Part shown: one piece after another, positions 17,399 to 26,230 of the stretch
Layout of the letters: the number at the start of each line of letters is the position of its first letter
Numbering within the stretch: the stretch's first letter is position 1
From: JBQKLI01 sp012798975
GTDB lineage: Bacteria > Bacillota > Clostridia > Tissierellales > Peptoniphilaceae
DNA: 64,000 nucleotides
Direction of reading: 5' to 3'
Assembly (NCBI RefSeq): GCF_052116305.1
Contig: NZ_JBQKLI010000011.1
Span: 19,624-83,623 of the forward strand
The notes under the pieces: generated by a model
What the model was told of the DNA's origin: nothing
Databases searched by the model: none
Seen by the model: only the letters and a program-made list of their open reading frames with translations
Position numbers and translations under genes: made by a program

Positions 17399-19813
17399 AT
17401 TTGTTTCCTCCATGATTTTTTTATTGTTTAACCCTTCTTCTTTTTTAGAATTAGGATTATAGTCTATGTTTAAGGGTTCTATATTGATTTCTTTCTTTTC
17501 TTCCGGTTTGTACTGTTCGTATTTGTCATTAGATAAACTATGGAATTTTCTAAGCCTTAAGGCATTGGTTACGACGAAAACAGAACTGAAACTCATCGCA
17601 GCCGCTGCAAACATAGGATTAAGCGTGATTCCAAAAGCCGGATATAATGCACCTGCTGCTACCGGGATAAAGATAACATTGTAGAAAAAGGCCCAGAACA
17701 AATTCTGTTTGATATTTCGAATGGTAGCTCTAGATAATTCTAAAGCTGTTACCGCATCTTGAAGATCGGAACGAATTAAGACTACATCTGCCGAATCGAT
17801 GGCAACATCTGTTCCTGCTCCTATGGCAATCCCTACATCTGCTCTTGCTAATGCGGGAGCATCGTTTACTCCGTCTCCTACCATAGCCACTTTTTTGTTC
17901 CCTTCTTGAAGTTTTTGAATCACATCATTCTTATCTTCAGGAAGGACATCTGCATAGTACTCGTCTATAGGAAGATTTTTAACCGTTGCCTTGGCCGTTC
18001 TTTCATTATCTCCTGTTAGAAGGACTCTATGGACCCCGTCTTCTTTTAATCGTTTCAAAGCGCTTTCGCTGGTATTCTTAACAATATCCGCTGCAGCTAT
18101 AATTCCGATCAGTCTTCCTTCTTCCGCAAAGTACATCGGTGTCTTTCCTTCATCTGCCAGCTTTTCTGTAACAGGTAAAAGATCTTCGACCGAGATTCCT
18201 TCTTTTTTCATCAGCTTTTTATTACCTGCTGCTATTTTCTTTCCATCTATATTTCCTGTTATACCCATTCCTGTAACAGCTTCAAAGTTTTCCACATTTG
18301 AAAGTTTAATCTCTAAATCTTTAGCCGCATGAACGATAGCATCTGCTAAAGGCTGTTCAGAGGCTGTTTCTAAAGATGCTGCTTTATACAGAAGATCTTT
18401 CCCTTCCATATTAAGAGGAAGGACATCTGTTACATAAGGTTTCCCCTCTGTAATAGTACCTGTTTTGTCGAAAACCATAGTGTCTATTTCATGAAGAATT
18501 TCCAACGCCTCTGCACTTTTTATTAGAACACCATTTTCTGCTCCCTTTCCAGTTCCAGCCATAATCGCAACTGGCGTAGCCAATCCTAAGGCACATGGAC
18601 AGGAAATAACAAGAACCGTTATAGCAAGTCTTAAAGCGAACTCAAAAGGTTCACCCATAAACATCCAAAAGATGAAGACAAGGATAGCTATCCCTATTAC
18701 AATCGGCACAAAGATTCCCGCAACTTTATCGGCGATACTTTGAATGGGCGCTTTTGTTGCATTGGCATCTTCTACAAGGGCAATAATTTTTGCAATTGTT
18801 GTATTTTCTCCAACTTTTGTCGCTTCAAATTCTATAGTGCCTCTTTGATTTATCGTGGCAGAGATTACCTTGTCTCCCTCTGCTTTTTCTACAGGAATAC
18901 TTTCTCCTGTTAGTGCAGATTCATCAAGAGAGGTCTGTCCCGAACGGATCACACCGTCAACCGGAATACTTTCTCCTGGACGGATTCTGATAAGATCTCC
19001 TGTCTTAACTTCTTCTACAGGTACATCTGCTTCCTGTCCGTCTTTTATAACATGGGCTATTTTGGGCTGAAGATCCATTAATTTTCGTATCGAATCCGTT
19101 GTCTTCGATTTCGAACGCACTTCCAAATATTTGCCCAGTGTAATTAACGTAACGATCATCGCAGCAGACTCAAAATAAAGGTCATGCATATAGGTATGCA
19201 CAATGTCCATATTGTCAAAAGCCAGACCGTAATTTATACGATACAAAGCTAAGATTCCATATAGAAAGGCCATTCCTGCTCCTACCGCTATTAAAGAATC
19301 CATATTTGGATTTCTTTTCCATAAGGCTTTTAATCCTCTTGTAAAATAGGAGCCATTAATTACCAATATCGGAAGCGTAAGAATTAATTGAGTTAAAGCA
19401 AAGTTGCTGCTTCCTCTGGCTCCTTCTAGAAACTCTGGAACCGGCGCCCCGAACATCGTTCCCATAGAAAAATACATTAAAATGATCAGTAGGGGTATAG
19501 AAATCCAAAGTCTTTTCTTCATCCCTTTCGCCTGTTTTTCAAAAAGGCTCTTTGCACTTTCTCCGCCTGCTTCTTCTGCCTTATTTCCTCCTGCTTCTTT
19601 TAAGGAAGCATCGTAGCCGGCATTTTTTACTGCTTCTATTATTTTATCCGTATTTGTCTGATCGCTGTCATAACGAACATCCATAGAATTTGTCATAAGA
19701 TTTACATTGACATCCTCAACTCCTTCTACTTTTGCTACAGAACGATTTACTGCCTGCTGGCATGAAGCACAGGTCATACCATCTACATTAAACCGATTTT
19801 TTTCTAGACTCAT
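17189..19813 (-). CDS. copA: Copper-exporting P1B-type ATPase with C-terminal CopZ-like domain
   Basis: 874 residues, longer than usual. The N-terminal metal-binding domain has GMTCASC (about 12-18). Then come the membrane segments, TGES phosphatase motif (302-305), CPC ion site (405-407), DKTGT phosphorylation site (Asp449) and the GDGVNDAPAL hinge. After the last helices a charged linker leads to a second heavy-metal domain (GMTCGHC, about 814-820). It exports Cu(I) across the membrane. The tail looks like a complete CopZ chaperone joined in frame, with its own start signals. Confidence 0.95.
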   Translation of the reverse strand: MSLEKNRFNVDGMTCASCQQAVNRSVAKVEGVEDVNVNLMTNSMDVRYDSDQTNTDKIIEAVKNAGYDASLKEAGGNKAEEAGGESAKSLFEKQAKGMKKRLWISIPLLIILMYFSMGTMFGAPVPEFLEGARGSSNFALTQLILTLPILVINGSYFTRGLKALWKRNPNMDSLIAVGAGMAFLYGILALYRINYGLAFDNMDIVHTYMHDLYFESAAMIVTLITLGKYLEVRSKSKTTDSIRKLMDLQPKIAHVIKDGQEADVPVEEVKTGDLIRIRPGESIPVDGVIRSGQTSLDESALTGESIPVEKAEGDKVISATINQRGTIEFEATKVGENTTIAKIIALVEDANATKAPIQSIADKVAGIFVPIVIGIAILVFIFWMFMGEPFEFALRLAITVLVISCPCALGLATPVAIMAGTGKGAENGVLIKSAEALEILHEIDTMVFDKTGTITEGKPYVTDVLPLNMEGKDLLYKAASLETASEQPLADAIVHAAKDLEIKLSNVENFEAVTGMGITGNIDGKKIAAGNKKLMKKEGISVEDLLPVTEKLADEGKTPMYFAEEGRLIGIIAAADIVKNTSESALKRLKEDGVHRVLLTGDNERTAKATVKNLPIDEYYADVLPEDKNDVIQKLQEGNKKVAMVGDGVNDAPALARADVGIAIGAGTDVAIDSADVVLIRSDLQDAVTALELSRATIRNIKQNLFWAFFYNVIFIPVAAGALYPAFGITLNPMFAAAAMSFSSVFVVTNALRLRKFHSLSNDKYEQYKPEEKKEINIEPLNIDYNPNSKKEEGLNNKKIMEETNMKKVMHIEGMTCGHCQKRVEDALNSIDGVKAEVDLAAKIANVEAEDKVDNDVLKDAVTEAGYDVTGIED

Positions 19814-19839
19814 AAAATACCTCCTTCTTCTCTCTTTTT

Positions 19840-19868
19840 AGTATATACCCCTACAGGGTATCTGTCTA
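19840..19868 (-). promoter_or_regulatory. copA promoter with CsoR-type operator in the spacer
   Basis: TAGACA, 17 bp, TATACT on the minus strand, about 30 bp upstream of the copA start. The spacer holds GATACCCTGTAGGGGTA, the GC-rich TACCC/GGGTA pseudo-palindrome typical of CsoR operators. Binding there would block RNA polymerase. Confidence 0.75.
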
Positions 19869-20010
19869 ACATTTTTTTTAAAATCTACGAATTCTATACA
19901 TTATTACTACAATCTATTTTCGGCAGTCTTTCTGGATTGATTTTATTATGACTATTCAACTATAATAAAGTTAACTAAGAATTACTAATAGCGAATAAAA
20001 GAGGTACATC

Positions 20011-20652
20011 ATGCCAAACAGAATAAATACAGAAGAAATACTTGAAAATAAAAGAGAGAGAATTCAGCAAATACAAAAAATCATCCGCCGGATCACATTT
20101 GTAGTCATTATCGCTGTAGCCTTGTTTCTATTATATGGAAACAGCCAGCACTGGTTTGATTCGCCGGAAGTTCTTAGCAACTATTTTAAAACCCTTGGAG
20201 GGGCAGGTGTTGTACTATCCTTTCTTCTTTTAGTCATTAACACTATTTTCCCGGTTATTCCCGGCGGCCTTCCTGCCCTTGCTTTATATATGTTAAATGA
20301 AAAACTCACTGGATTCCTATTTGTAATGGCGGCAACTTTACTAGGATCTATTATCAGTTTTCTTTTAGTAAAAAAATATGGAGAACTTTTTGTTAAAGCA
20401 TTTATATCCGATAAAGTTTACGATTCCCTTGTAAAAAAAATCTACGATGAAAAAACAGCAACAAAATTAGCAATTCTTGCTTTTCTTATTCCTGGAATGC
20501 CCGATGATGCAACAGTCATGATCTGCGGCTTGACAGATATGAGACTTCGAAGAATGATCCTGCTCTGCTTGATATTCAAACCACTCCCAACCTTTCTATA
20601 TTTATATGGGATTACAAGCTTGTTCCAATGGATCCTGCAGACATTCCTGTAA
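20011..20652 (+). CDS. VTT (TVP38/TMEM64/DedA-like) membrane protein
   Basis: 213 residues. A charged N-terminal helix (NKRERIQQIQKIIRR) is followed by about five membrane segments. The VTT/SNARE-associated core is visible in NTIFPVIPGGLPALALYMLNE, TLLGSIISFLLVKKYGELFVKAF and LAFLIPGMPDDATVMICGL. Proteins of this superfamily are lipid scramblases or envelope proteins. It has its own AGAGGTAC site and starts a short plus-strand pair with the rhomboid gene 57 bp downstream. Confidence 0.8.
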   Translation: MPNRINTEEILENKRERIQQIQKIIRRITFVVIIAVALFLLYGNSQHWFDSPEVLSNYFKTLGGAGVVLSFLLLVINTIFPVIPGGLPALALYMLNEKLTGFLFVMAATLLGSIISFLLVKKYGELFVKAFISDKVYDSLVKKIYDEKTATKLAILAFLIPGMPDDATVMICGLTDMRLRRMILLCLIFKPLPTFLYLYGITSLFQWILQTFL

Positions 20653-20709
20653 GGATTGTGATAAAATGAATGATAATGGATTTATCCAAATAAATAAAGC
20701 AGGTGTTCT

Positions 20710-21360
20710 ATGAAAAAAAAAGCAACCTTAATCATTCTCGCCGCAAATCTTCTGCTCTATCTGATCATGGAATTTTTAGGCGGCTCTACAAATACAGGGG
20801 TACTAGTCTACTTCGGAGCGATGTTTAAACCCTTAGTTCAAATGGGCGAATGGTGGAGATTTATCACACCCATTTTTCTCCATATCGGTTTTACCCATCT
20901 GCTTATGAACAGCTACTCCTTGTTTATATTAGGCCAATCCTTTGAAACTTTATATGGAAGTGTAAAATTTGTAATCATTTACCTGCTCTCAGGTATTATG
21001 GGAAATCTTATGACCTTCGGCATGGGAAGCGATATGACTGTCAGCGCTGGAGCTTCTACCAGTATATACGGTTTATTCGGTTTGGGAATTGCGATTCTAC
21101 TTTTCTATAGAGAGGATCGTCTGCTCCAAGAGTTCTCCCGCAGCTTCGTAGTTCTTCTTGTCATCAATCTAGTCTACAGCTTTACTGTCCCCGGTATCGA
21201 TATGCTGGGTCATCTAGGAGGCGTATTGGGCGGATTTTTACTGGGCGGAGTCTTTCCTATAATCAATAGAACTTTAGATAAATATTCTCAAGTACTGGGA
21301 GTCTTTTTATATATTTTGATCGCAGGATTTTTATTCTCAAGAGGTATGAATATTATTTAG
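20710..21360 (+). CDS. Rhomboid-family intramembrane serine protease
   Basis: 216 residues with six or seven membrane helices. HIGFTHLLMNSYSLFILG is the conserved rhomboid loop. The catalytic Ser is Ser116 in SAGASTSIYGLFG and the catalytic His is His168 in MLGHLGGVLGG. The usual G-x-S-G is here G-A-S-T, a tolerated variant. It cleaves membrane proteins within the bilayer; substrates are unknown. It is preceded by the VTT gene and followed 119 bp later by desulfoferrodoxin. Confidence 0.9.
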   Translation: MKKKATLIILAANLLLYLIMEFLGGSTNTGVLVYFGAMFKPLVQMGEWWRFITPIFLHIGFTHLLMNSYSLFILGQSFETLYGSVKFVIIYLLSGIMGNLMTFGMGSDMTVSAGASTSIYGLFGLGIAILLFYREDRLLQEFSRSFVVLLVINLVYSFTVPGIDMLGHLGGVLGGFLLGGVFPIINRTLDKYSQVLGVFLYILIAGFLFSRGMNII

Positions 21361-21479
21361 CTCCTTTGAGATCTATATTCGTGTCAGCTGATGATTATAA
21401 AAACCTTTGATATTAGAAAGAAATTTTTTGGGTATATATACTACTGTGTGGATAGAAAATATTAAAGGGGGATTTAAAA

Positions 21480-21854
21480 ATGGAATTAAAAATTTATCAT
21501 TGCAAAGAATGTGGAAATGTAGTAGTGAAAGCAGTAGACGGAACAGAAAGTCTTGTATGCTGCGGAGAAGAAATGGAACTTCTTAATGCGAACACTGTAG
21601 ATGCTGCAAAAGAAAAGCATGTACCAGTAGTAGAGAAAAACGGCGAAGAATTATCTGTAGTAGTAGGATCTGTAGAGCATCCTATGGAAGAAGAGCATTA
21701 TATTACAAACATCTTTGTACAACAAGGCGATAAAGTACAAATTGCTTACTTAAAACCAGGAGACGCTCCTAAAGCTTCTTTCAAAGTAGAAGAAGGACCT
21801 GTAACTGTTTACGAATTCTGCAACAAACACGGACTTTGGAAAACAGAAGCGTAA
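21480..21854 (+). CDS. dfx: Desulfoferrodoxin (superoxide reductase)
   Basis: 124 residues. The N-terminal desulforedoxin domain has Cys8, Cys11, Cys27 and Cys28 (HCKECG, VCCGEEM) for the Fe(SCys)4 centre. The C-terminal superoxide reductase domain has EKHVPVV, VEHPMEEEHYI and YEFCNKHGLWK, which supply the His4-Cys iron site. It reduces superoxide to peroxide in anaerobes. AAAGGGGG precedes the ATG and a terminator follows, so it is a single-gene unit. Confidence 0.95.
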   Translation: MELKIYHCKECGNVVVKAVDGTESLVCCGEEMELLNANTVDAAKEKHVPVVEKNGEELSVVVGSVEHPMEEEHYITNIFVQQGDKVQIAYLKPGDAPKASFKVEEGPVTVYEFCNKHGLWKTEA

Positions 21855-21865
21855 ATTTCGGAATA

Positions 21866-21895
21866 AAAAAAGAGGATGAACGTCCTCTTTTTTTG
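21866..21895 (+). terminator. Terminator after desulfoferrodoxin
   Basis: AAAAAAAGAGGA-TGAACG-TCCTCTTTTTTT, a perfect 12-bp stem with T7, starting 11 bp after the dfx stop. Confidence 0.9.
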
Positions 21896-21898
21896 TGT

Positions 21899-21985
21899 CT
21901 AAAAGTAGTGAGAGTATAATGCAGGTTATAGAGGAGGAGAATTTTATCGCCTGTGCTCTAAGGTTTTGGTGCTTTTCAAGCTTTC
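21899..21985 (-). repeat. Intergenic repeat, family A copy 2 (inverted)
   Basis: Read on the minus strand it contains CCTTAGAGCACAGGCG, then ATAAAATTCTCCTCCTCTAT, matching the copies at 7192 and 24255. It lies between converging transcripts. Confidence 0.55.
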
Positions 21986-21987
21986 CT

Positions 21988-22242
21988 TTATTGAATCAAA
22001 ACGTAAAAGAAAACCACAGCCGATAGTAAAAATCCTATTGGAAGAATGATCCGGAAGGCTGTCTTTTTTGTTTTATGATGGAATACTCTGCTTCCTAAAA
22101 AGGCTCCGATTCCGCCGCCTAGAAGGGAGAATCCCAGAAGTATCTTTTCTGGGATTCTTTGTCCGCGATTTCTAGACTGTTTTTTATCATACCCCATTAA
22201 GAAAAAGGATACTGCATTCCAAACTAATAGAAATTTAATCAT
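21988..22242 (-). CDS. DUF1294 membrane protein
   Basis: 84 residues with about three hydrophobic segments. WNAVSFFLMGYDKKQSRNRGQRIPEKILLGFSLLGG and GAFLGSRVFHHKTKKTAFRI match the DUF1294 pattern (N...DK...RIPE...LLGG...RHKT). Function is unknown across the family. It overlaps the ECF S-component gene by 8 bp and closes that operon. Confidence 0.8.
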   Translation of the reverse strand: MIKFLLVWNAVSFFLMGYDKKQSRNRGQRIPEKILLGFSLLGGGIGAFLGSRVFHHKTKKTAFRIILPIGFLLSAVVFFYVLIQ

Positions 22243-22774
22243 TCGCTTCCACTCCTCTTTTAAATCGTCTTATAAAAGGCGGTATTAAAAGAAGCTGCAG
22301 AAGAATTCCAGGAAGTCCAGTTACAATCCCCCCTGTGACAAAAAGAACAGGATTAAGCTGTACACCGAACAAGGCTACTAAAACTGCAACTGCAAGACCT
22401 GCTACAATTCTTCCAACAATCATAGCTGCAACTAACACAAAATATGCATTCCAGCTTTTTCGATTCGCTAAAAGAGATGTGACCAGCCCGTAAGCTGCAA
22501 GCTCGCAGACCATAATAGGTGCCATCGGCATAAACACCGGCATCCCAGTCATTATACTGCTTAAGAAGGGAGTGACTGCCCCAACGATTAAACTAGTGGA
22601 AGGTTTTAAATAAAACCCTGCTATTAAAATCGGAAAATGCATCGGCAAAAACACCGTTCCTGGCAGACCCGTTGTATGAAAGATAAAAGGTATTACCAGC
22701 CCTAAAAGGATGAAAAAAGCACCTAATACCAGCTCTCTTGTCTGCGGATTTCTAACACCTTCGTAATTTCTCAT
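22235..22774 (-). CDS. ECF transporter S component (substrate unknown)
   Basis: 179 residues and about six membrane segments. LVLGAFFILLGLVIPFIFH, PGTVFLPMHFPILIAGFYL, IVGAVTPFLSSIMTGMP and ELAAYGLVTSLL resemble the membrane-embedded S components that bind vitamins or metals for the shared ECF module. No EcfA or EcfT gene adjoins it, so it would use a module encoded elsewhere. It sits one base after a DUF1893 gene and overlaps DUF1294. The DUF364 partner, a family linked to metal chelation, makes a metal or cofactor ligand an attractive guess only. Confidence 0.75.
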   Translation of the reverse strand: MRNYEGVRNPQTRELVLGAFFILLGLVIPFIFHTTGLPGTVFLPMHFPILIAGFYLKPSTSLIVGAVTPFLSSIMTGMPVFMPMAPIMVCELAAYGLVTSLLANRKSWNAYFVLVAAMIVGRIVAGLAVAVLVALFGVQLNPVLFVTGGIVTGLPGILLQLLLIPPFIRRFKRGVEAND

Positions 22775-22775
22775 A

Positions 22776-23192
22776 TTATTTCCTCATTTCTTGGAAGAAT
22801 GTTTCAATCTTTTCCACAAGCTCTTTTGTGTCTTGGCTTTCTTGAGCCCTTTTTTCCATCGGACAAAGATCGTCTTCCTTTTTATTTAATATTCTATCTA
22901 CTAATATATCATATGTAAAAGGAATCTTTTTCTTTTCCAGAAAATCCTTAGCGCTTTTTGAGAGAACTTTCCCATAGACTTCTTTTACTGGAATTTCAGC
23001 TGAAATCATAGCATGGGCCAGCCCTACCACTGTATCCGCTGCTGAAGAACCTTCTAAACCTTTCTCATTAAGAGCTTTTAAAATCGGACGGATTCCCTTT
23101 GCTTTATCTTCAAAAAGAATTCTTCCATTTTTAACGAATACTATCGATTTTCCCTTCTCTAATTCTTTTACTGCAATCTCAATATCTTTCAT
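22776..23192 (-). CDS. DUF1893 protein
   Basis: About 138 residues. I favour the ATG at 23192, which has GGGAG five bases upstream, over one 12 bp earlier. The DUF1893 pattern is present: FVKNGRILFEDKAKGIRPILKAL, SSAADTVVGLAHAMISAEIPVKEVYGKVLS and a C-terminal CPMEK. The family has a deaminase-like fold of unknown activity. It lies 45 bp after a DUF364 gene and immediately before the ECF S component. Confidence 0.75.
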   Translation of the reverse strand: MKDIEIAVKELEKGKSIVFVKNGRILFEDKAKGIRPILKALNEKGLEGSSAADTVVGLAHAMISAEIPVKEVYGKVLSKSAKDFLEKKKIPFTYDILVDRILNKKEDDLCPMEKRAQESQDTKELVEKIETFFQEMRK

Positions 23193-23237
23193 AACTGCTC
23201 CCATCTACAACCCACCGTACCTTAATTTTTATCTTTG

Positions 23238-23966
23238 TTATACTGCTTTACAGCATATTCTGTTTAGACCTAACACTTTCGCAGGTCCCGCTATAGTATT
23301 TCCATAAAAATAGACGTCTTTATTTAAATCGATATAGTCTTTTATCGTGCCGTTCACAATAGTACTTCCTGTACAAAGAATCACCTCTGCCCAGTCTACA
23401 ACGTCCTCATACTCCTTCACGCCGTCCTCGATAAGAACGCCTAAACGGTCGCTGCCGATATTTTCTGGATTCAAATCCAATACACGTATATTAAAATCTG
23501 CTTTTGCTAACGCTTCGATAAAGGCAGGCTGAAAACCGATTACAGCTATTCTTTTATCCTTCTTCTCGGAAAACTTTTTCGTAAGCTCTCCCGCACATTC
23601 TTCTGGTTCTTCTCCTTTACAGTGAATCGTACCGCTTATCAGATTAAAATGCTTCATCACAGCATTTAAAGCCGCAACAAAAATCCCCCGATCATATTCT
23701 TTCTCCAGATCTAATTTCATAATATCTTGTATCGTTCCGTGAAACACAGATCCTGCCAGTGTAAAAGCCTGTCCTTTTGCACCGCCAAACTCCGCTTCCA
23801 ACATCTTTTCCTTCCCTGTAAGAAGCGGATAATCTTTCCTGCTGGTTTCCCCTAATACATCTATTCCTTCCAACAATCGAAAAGAAACTTCGATTTCCTC
23901 GTTTTCAATACCCTTTTCTCTTGCAAGTCCTGTAAAATATTCTTTTAATTTTTCGTAAAGATCCAT
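23238..23966 (-). CDS. DUF364 / putative heavy-metal chelation domain protein
   Basis: 242 residues from the ATG at 23966, which has GGAGCAGGAG; a longer frame upstream is low-complexity. An N-terminal region has GKEKMLEAEFGGAKGQAFT and HGTIQDIMKLDLEKEYDRGIFVAALNAVMKH. The C-terminal Rossmann-like half reads RIAVIGFQPAFIEAL, VDWAEVILCTGSTIVNGTI, VYFYGNTIAGPAKVLGLNRIC. This is the DUF364 layout, annotated as a possible metal-chelating enzyme. It opens the operon that continues with DUF1893 and an ECF S component. Confidence 0.75.
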   Translation of the reverse strand: MDLYEKLKEYFTGLAREKGIENEEIEVSFRLLEGIDVLGETSRKDYPLLTGKEKMLEAEFGGAKGQAFTLAGSVFHGTIQDIMKLDLEKEYDRGIFVAALNAVMKHFNLISGTIHCKGEEPEECAGELTKKFSEKKDKRIAVIGFQPAFIEALAKADFNIRVLDLNPENIGSDRLGVLIEDGVKEYEDVVDWAEVILCTGSTIVNGTIKDYIDLNKDVYFYGNTIAGPAKVLGLNRICCKAV

Positions 23967-24054
23967 CTCCTGCTCCTTTAGAACATTAATAAATATCCTG
24001 TAAATCCATTGTATATTAAAATATAAAAGAATCAATAGAATATTTTTAAAAAAG

Positions 24055-24135
24055 CATAAAAAGAAAGTGTGAGAGCGTGGAGAGGGGAGTGTGAAGTTAT
24101 AGAAGAAACAAAGAACGTGTTTCTTTTGTAATAAA
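24055..24135 (+). repeat. Intergenic repeat, family B copy 1
   Basis: AAGTGTGAGAGCGTGGAG, GAGGGGAGTGTGAAG, then TATAGAAGAAACAAAGAACGTG. The same words occur, inverted or direct, at 47371-47500, 63608-63675 and 63845-63880. No gene overlaps it. Confidence 0.5.
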
Positions 24136-24254
24136 AGAACAAGGATCAAACCGTAATAGTCATTTTTCTATAATATTTTCTCCATTTCGTCGACTAGTGT
24201 TCGTCTATCCAAATTCGAAATACAAAATATTTACACTATATGTTCCTATATTTT

Positions 24255-24310
24255 GGAAGACTTTAGAGCCGCAAGCGATAAAGTTCTCCTCCCCTATTTC
24301 CTATCCTCTG
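24255..24310 (+). repeat. Intergenic repeat, family A copy 3
   Basis: GGAAGACTTTAGAGCCGCAA, GCGATAAAGTTCTCCTCCCC, TATTTCCTATCCTC. It matches the copies at 7192 (direct) and 21899 (inverted). Confidence 0.55.
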
Positions 24311-24331
24311 CTTAAAAAGAAACAGCTGCAC

Positions 24332-24386
24332 AAAAAATTGCTCTAAAGTAGTAATGAAAGGATCTTTCACTCTACTTTAGAGCAAT
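24332..24386 (-). terminator. Terminator of the GNAT gene
   Basis: A 15-bp perfect stem (ATTGCTCTAAAGTAG and its complement), inner TGAAAGGATCTTTCA pairing, then T6 on the minus strand, just after the GNAT stop. Confidence 0.85.
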
Positions 24387-24388
24387 TA

Positions 24389-24934
24389 TTATTCGTTTTC
24401 TTTTAAATATTCTTCGATGTCTAGTTCCATTATATAACGGTCTTCATTTTCTCCGTATTCGTTCATGGACATTCTAACCGGGTTAAATCCAATCTTATCG
24501 CTATATAGACGCAAAGCAGGTTTGTTGTTTACATCTACTGTCAATTGAAGTGTTTCGAATCCTAAATCTGCTAAATCTCGTATCAGGATCGTAAGAAACT
24601 CATAACCCAGGCTCATTCCCTGTAGTTCTTCTGCAATAGCATAATCAAAAAGATAAGCCATTTTCGGATCAGACCAGTCTCTCATAAAGGATGCCATTCC
24701 TAATACAGTATTCTTATTTTCATTTGTCAGCAAATATACATTTCCATGACGAAGAAGAGGTACAAATCCAAACTCGTCCAATGCGCTATGTCCAAAAACC
24801 GTATCCCAAAACTCAATCATATCCTTTAATAATCTTAAGCTTTTTCCAGACACTTCGTAGACTGCTAAGGATTCTATTCCATCAATATTTTTTACAATTC
24901 TATGGGAAATCTGTTCAATTTCTTTAAATTTCAA
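24389..24934 (-). CDS. GNAT-family N-acetyltransferase
   Basis: 181 residues from a TTG at 24934, seven bases after GGAGGG; the ATG 36 bp earlier lacks a site. The GNAT core reads VLGMASFMRDWSDPKMAYLFDYAIAEELQGMSLGYEFLTIL, with the acetyl-CoA loop at EELQGMSLGYEF. It continues LQLTVDVNNKPALRLYSDKIGFNPVRM, the usual strand and helix near the C terminus. The acceptor cannot be told. It has its own terminator and stands alone downstream of the histidine kinase operon. Confidence 0.85.
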   Translation of the reverse strand: MKFKEIEQISHRIVKNIDGIESLAVYEVSGKSLRLLKDMIEFWDTVFGHSALDEFGFVPLLRHGNVYLLTNENKNTVLGMASFMRDWSDPKMAYLFDYAIAEELQGMSLGYEFLTILIRDLADLGFETLQLTVDVNNKPALRLYSDKIGFNPVRMSMNEYGENEDRYIMELDIEEYLKENE

Positions 24935-25018
24935 CAGCTGTCCCTCCTTCCTGTTATAATTATAGCACATTATGTGAAGAGCTTGAATAATAATTCTTCT
25001 TTGTGATTCTTTATCCTC

Positions 25019-26230
25019 TTAAACCGCCGATGAAAATTCAACACGAAAGCGGATTTTATCTTTTTCAGCTTTTGAGGCTCTGATTCTTCCTCCATGGCTT
25101 TTTACTACAGCTCGTGCAAGAGAAAGTCCTATCCCGTAGCCTCCTCCTTCACTCGTTCTAGAGTCATCTTCCCGATGGAAGCGGTCGAATAATCTTTCCA
25201 GATTTCCCTCCGGCATTTTTTCAACTGTATTTATAAAATCAAAGATAATATTTTTCCCTTTTCTTTCCAAATAAATCTCAATCACTCCATCCACGGGTGT
25301 ATATTTTATACTATTATCCATTAAAATAGAGATCAAATGGGAAATCCGATTCGGATCAGCGCTGATATAAAGATTTTTTTCTATACGTTTTTGAACTTCA
25401 ATCCCTTTCTGGTCTGCCAATACTGTAAAAGGCTGGATAATCTCTTCAGCTATTTCTGAAAGATTCAATGTAACAAAATGAATATCTATATTTTCTTCAT
25501 CCATTTTTGCCAAGGTAAGGAGGTTCTTTATCAAGAGATTCATCCTTCTTACTTGATTTTGTGTACTTTCTATCCACTCATTGCGCCCGTATTGCAGCTC
25601 TAAGACTTCGCAGTTTGCAGCGATTATGGATAATGGCGTCTTTATTTCATGTCCTGCATCGGTAATAAATCTCCGCTGTTTTAACAAGCCCTCTGTCATA
25701 GGTTTTATGGCTTTTTTTGAAAAAACGCTTACGATAATAAATACAGCAAACAAACTCATTACGGAGATAAAAACTGTATTGACAAAAAAGTTTTCAAAGG
25801 CTTTCTGCCCTTCATAAATATTCAGCACATAAAGCTGCGAATGGTCTCGGTCTATAAGATAGCGCATATTTTGAATGGTTCCTTTATTGCCTTCGTTTTT
25901 CAGCATAAACCCGCTTAAAATTTTTCCTTCTTCTTCCGAAATAGATTCCATATGGGAACGGTCTATCACCGTATCGTCTTTAAAATCTACAATGAAGTAC
26001 CGCATTTCATAAGGTATATTTTCTGTATAAAAGGACTGTTCATTTAAAGATCTTAAATCTTCTTTCGAAATATTGCCTTGGTTTTCTGATAAAAGTTCTA
26101 GAAAAGCGTCTGCTCTAGAATTCATATTATAGTAATTCAGCGAAGTTGCAGCTAGGATTATAAGAGAAAGTATAAAAAACAAGGTTATCATCGTAATCAG
26201 CACAAATTTGCGCTGAAACTTCCTAATCAT
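25019..26230 (-). CDS. Sensor histidine kinase
   Basis: 403 residues. Two membrane segments (about 9-30 and 150-171) flank an extracytoplasmic sensing region of roughly 120 residues. The phospho-acceptor is His194 in DAGHEIKTPLSIIAA. The ATPase domain has N (ILMDNSIKYTP), G1 (ERLFDRFHREDDSR) and G2 (GGYGIGLSLARAVVKSHGG) boxes. It overlaps the response regulator by 8 bp. The signal is unknown. Confidence 0.95.
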   Translation of the reverse strand: MIRKFQRKFVLITMITLFFILSLIILAATSLNYYNMNSRADAFLELLSENQGNISKEDLRSLNEQSFYTENIPYEMRYFIVDFKDDTVIDRSHMESISEEEGKILSGFMLKNEGNKGTIQNMRYLIDRDHSQLYVLNIYEGQKAFENFFVNTVFISVMSLFAVFIIVSVFSKKAIKPMTEGLLKQRRFITDAGHEIKTPLSIIAANCEVLELQYGRNEWIESTQNQVRRMNLLIKNLLTLAKMDEENIDIHFVTLNLSEIAEEIIQPFTVLADQKGIEVQKRIEKNLYISADPNRISHLISILMDNSIKYTPVDGVIEIYLERKGKNIIFDFINTVEKMPEGNLERLFDRFHREDDSRTSEGGGYGIGLSLARAVVKSHGGRIRASKAEKDKIRFRVEFSSAV

